A DNA stretch of 64,000 nt from Sthenelais limicola. Its lineage: Eukaryota > Annelida > Polychaeta > Phyllodocida > Sigalionidae. The position numbers were made by a program, and so were the translations under genes. Shown one piece after another: positions 61,199 through 64,000 of this stretch. Numbering within the stretch: the stretch's first letter is position 1; each line of letters opens with the position of its first letter. The stretch spans positions 11,285,172 to 11,349,171 of the forward strand of contig OW804097.1 of the NCBI GenBank assembly GCA_942159475.1, given 5' to 3'. A model generated the notes under the pieces. That model saw only the letters and a list, made by a program, of their open reading frames with translations, was not told the DNA's origin and searched no databases.

Positions 61199-62611
61199 TC
61201 AGCCAGCGCCGTCGCCGCTATGTAGATTGGCTTGGGCTGTTCTTTTATTTTGGCAATCCTTGACGGCATGGGCGTTCTCCCTCTCTTTCATTGCAAAATA
61301 AAAATATCCACACACATGTAGAAACTTTGTATTGCCATCCGTGTAGCTGTTCTTGTGGGCACAGTTGTCGAAATTAAAGTCTCTACAAATTGCTTGGCTG
61401 TTTGCCTTTGTATTATTTTCCACACTTTTTGTTCCTTGCGTGTCCCAGGCCATTTTTACACGGTAATCATTGAATACGTCAGTGTGCGACCATTCATTTT
61501 GTTCCTCCAGGATAAGATCTAGGCACGCTTGGGACCATGCATGCGCCGAATCCCAGGTGTGGAGAGCTGTATCTTCAGCCAGAGTGGCGAGATGGTGAAG
61601 CATAAACCACGATGACGACCCGTATTTAACACTACTCATGGTCATGCGTGCGAAGCCGCAGGTATATTCTGCAAGGGACAACTCTCTCTTCTGTTTCTTA
61701 ATACGTGCCGCCATATCTGGCGGTAGAGAAGTCTCAGGCACACTAAAAATTTCAGTCCTACGTCGTCTCCTAGTAGACCTGTACTGTGCGTCAAGGGCTC
61801 GCTTAACTACCTTCGAAGAACGATGTCTAGCGGTCAAGCGTCGGGGCGAGGGGAGAGAGTCACTATCCGAAGCTGACTCCTCCGAACTGTCAGCAGGCTG
61901 GCGTGATCTGTATGAGTTGGCCGGGTGACGGCTGCGTAGAGGCGGGCTGTCACTACAGTCACAATGTTTCTTTTTCCTCCGTCCGTAGTGGTGACGGTGG
62001 CTATCTCGTGTATATTGCCTTTCCCGGGGCCGTTTAAAAGTCACTATGGTATCGTCCGAGTCAGCAGATTGAGATTATTCAAAGTCAAGATGGGAGACAT
62101 CCCCCCTCGACCTTTTAGGCGTGCGATGTACTTGCTGAGAAGCAGGCGGTGACTGTCGCTGCCTCGTGTAGCTGTCACGATGACTGACACTCGCTGACGC
62201 AGTCTGAATGGCTGTCGTACAGATCTGTTGTAGCATATCTGACATTTGCTGCATCGGGTTGGCACACACTATAGGGGCGTTCTTAGGCCTTCCACGCCTT
62301 TTCGGAGTAACAATAGTCTTTCTTTTGGCACGTAAACCACGTCTGGGCAGTACTTTGTTGGGCGTCTGAGGCGGTCCATCATCTTCCCCGCCGGCAGAAT
62401 CCCGTAAAGCATGCTCGTCAGCGGCTTCCGCCATATTGGCGTGCTCGGCCCTCTCCTCTGGCGTGAAATCTTGCTCCTCATAAGTTTCCTCCTCCTCTTT
62501 GTGGTTGTCGATTATTATTTGAGTTTGCTGAAGGAGCCTCTCCTCCTCCTGTTTCTTGAGTTTTTCTGCCTTTTTAGCGGCTTTAGTGATAGTCGTCCCT
62601 TTAGGAGGCAT
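61199..62611 (-). pseudogene. gag-like ORF with one in-frame stop
   Basis: ATG 62611 (MPPKGTTITK) lies 22 bp inside repeat A1. The frame runs to TAA at 62077-62075 and then continues in the same frame to 61199, so it is one gene of about 470 codons broken by a nonsense change and not two genes. Part 1: coiled coil 'KAEKLKKQEEERLLQQ', acidic stretch and an AT-hook-like 'KRRGRPKN'. Part 2: Arg/Ser-rich 'SRHPANSYRSRQPADSSEES', a helical domain, then a Cys/His cluster (CRDFNFDNC ... HVC ... HAVKDC) like the zinc motif that ends DIRS-order gag proteins. Likely binds RNA or cDNA. Confidence 0.82.
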
Positions 62612-62632
62612 GGCGGAGGTTATCTCTACAAG

Positions 62633-62766
62633 GATTTCGCTTCTGACTAGGGTGCAAGTGAGAGTCCAAGTGGCGTTTATTCCAGACTTGCGGTGGAGTT
62701 CAGTTATAAGTCGTGAAGGTGGCGCCACCCATTCAATGCCCTATAATGCCACGTCATTATGAGCCT
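62633..62766 (-). repeat. Split direct repeat A1
   Basis: 134 bp, 3 mismatches to A2. It is the 5' end of the element and should hold its promoter; I see no clear TATA box. Confidence 0.92.
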
Positions 62767-62959
62767 AAATGCCTTGCATCTAAATACAATATAAATCTAA
62801 CAATATTGTTTACAGATATTTCAAATTTCAGCAAAATCTGTTAATTTTTTTTATTAAGTTATGGCCCCTTCTATCATTATAAAACTGGAATGCCTTGAGG
62901 CATTCACCCATCCCCAGGACACCTTGCATTGACTTTTCCTGCACATGTCAGTTCTCATA
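62767..62959. other. No recognised feature
   Basis: Flank of the retroelement. Confidence 0.4.
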
Positions 62960-63371
62960 TGTGATGTGTTTCAGGAAAATGAGTCATAAGTCACAAAATA
63001 TGGATTTTGAGATACCATGATATTTGAAAAGAGGACATCAAGCCGATTCTAATGATAGTAAACATTAGGACATCTAATAAATATTCCTGTATTTTAAGTT
63101 TGATATTTCTATTTTTGAAAAAAAAAGTTTGAGATGTTTCTGGATGGGTAATAACCGATAAAGTAACTAAATATGCTCGATACGAAGGCCTTAAAAACGC
63201 AAGGATATATTCAATTCAATGTCCTGAAACTTGGCACATAGATTCAGATGACCTTAAGTGCTCAACCTTAAAAAAATCTGAACATTCTAACAAAGATATC
63301 TTATAACTAAAACTCTTTGAAAAATATCAATTCTGCGACTTATGATTCATTTTTGTTGAAACACATCACAT
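62960..63371 (-). mobile_element. MITE-2 copy, full length
   Basis: GTGATGTGTTTCAGGAAAAT to CATTTTTGTTGAAACACATC. Confidence 0.92.
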
Positions 63372-63413
63372 ATCAAACTGGTCTGGACCGCACTGGTTTT
63401 TGTAAAGGGTATT

Positions 63414-63832
63414 TGTGATGTGTTTCAGGAAAATGAGTCATAAGTCGCAAAAAATATTTTTTTAGATACCATTATATTTGAAAAGATGAGATCAAGTGGA
63501 TTCCAATGGTAGTAAACAGTCTAATAATCTAATAAGTATTTCTAGATTTTAAGTTGGATATTTTCATTTTTGAAAAGAAAAGTTTCCAATATTTCTGGGG
63601 GGCAATAAGCAGTAAAGTAACTAAATCTAGTCCATATGAGGACCTTTAATACGAAAGGATATATTAAATACATTGTCCTGAAATTTTATATAACGATTGA
63701 TATAACTATAAGTGATGAACCCTCCAAAAATCAGAACATTCCAATAAAGTGATCTTGTAAAATAAACACTTTGAAAAATACTATTTTTGCGACTTGTGAC
63801 TCATTTCCCTGAAACACATCACATTTATTCCC
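63414..63832 (-). mobile_element. MITE-2 copy, full length
   Basis: TGTGATGTGTTTCAGGAAAA to CATTTCCCTGAAACACATCA; same orientation as the preceding copy, 42 bp apart. Confidence 0.93.
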
Positions 63833-64000
63833 TACCCTGATAATAGGGAATTTGTATGTCTCACTGTGAATTTCTTTCACAGTGTATAATGGGATAATTC
63901 AAAACTTACATGCAAATTTATACCTTTAACAAAAAATGTAACCAATATCATAGTTTGTGTAAATGATCTATAGATACCAAGTGCATGATGGGTATTGATA
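63833..64000. other. No recognised feature
   Basis: AT-rich; short inverted CACTGTGAA...TTCACAGTG (63864-63882). Confidence 0.4.

Larger units (their letters stand above)
57250..62766 (-). mobile_element. Ngaro/PAT-like tyrosine-recombinase retrotransposon
   Basis: Minus-strand order: A1 (62766-62633), gag (62611-61199), RT-RNase H (about 61178-58890), tyrosine recombinase (about 58800-57833), B1 (57821-57632), A2 (57631-57498), a 58-bp spacer, B2 (57439-57250). Split direct repeats of this form are known from Ngaro, VIPER and PAT elements of the DIRS order, which integrate a circular cDNA with the recombinase instead of an integrase. I see no methyltransferase domain, which argues against DIRS proper. 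A1/A2 differ at 3 of 134 positions and B1/B2 at about 3 of 190, so insertion is recent. Flanks show no long target duplication, as expected. Confidence 0.9.

Noticed and set aside
58980..62762. Plus-strand open frames across the retroelement
   Set aside because: Antisense shadows of the minus-strand gag, RT-RNase H and recombinase genes, which carry the conserved motifs.

Overview
The window looks like nuclear DNA of an invertebrate animal: AT-rich, spliced genes with GT-AG introns of 0.4 to 8 kb, no operons, and a very high load of short non-autonomous DNA transposons, minisatellites, LINE tails and a tyrosine-recombinase retroelement. I cannot name the species from sequence alone. A marine lophotrochozoan or invertebrate deuterostome is my guess, not a result.

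Host genes are few. (1) A Ras-superfamily GTPase of the RERG/RASL group lies on the + strand in four exons between 8085 and 20438, with a poly(A) signal at 21459. The four exons join in phase to a 398-residue reading frame carrying all five G motifs, plus an unusual 130-residue acidic and His-rich N-terminal extension. (2) Two consecutive in-phase exons (55524-55689 and 56663-56811, + strand) belong to a gene I do not recognise. (3) 21.8-24.2 kb holds a broken reading-frame cluster (a duplicated short N-terminal module, an acidic segment, then a Gln-rich protein made of a 60-bp tandem repeat) that looks like a decayed gene or captured element.

The strongest mobile element is a 5.5-kb retrotransposon on the minus strand (57250-62766). 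It has gag-like, reverse transcriptase/RNase H and tyrosine recombinase ORFs between split direct repeats in the order A1-ORFs-B1-A2-B2, the signature of Ngaro/PAT-type DIRS-order elements. Repeat copies differ by only about 2%, so it is recent, yet this copy has an in-frame stop in gag, a frameshift in RNase H and Glu in place of the catalytic Asp of RT motif A.

Most other DNA is repeats. MITE-1 (termini TGGGTCAGATTTTCAG.../...CTGACCCA, about 237 bp, TA target) has some 60 full or partial copies. MITE-2 (termini TGATGTGTTTCAGGAAAATG, about 415 bp) has about 18. A third dispersed family (repeat-C, 'GGCTCAGAGTTGAGAGAG') has locally exploded into tandem arrays at 0.6-1.2 kb and 4.3-4.7 kb. Smaller inverted-repeat families, LINE 3' ends, a tRNA-like SINE head, a perfect 72-bp palindrome, a 1.7-kb purine-rich/GGAGGTGCA minisatellite block, and several tandem or inverted segmental duplications fill the rest. 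Many insertions are nested, and duplicated segments supply natural empty sites that define element ends.

Local names such as MITE-1 are mine. MITE boundaries are read by eye and are good to a few bases at intact ends, worse at truncated ends.
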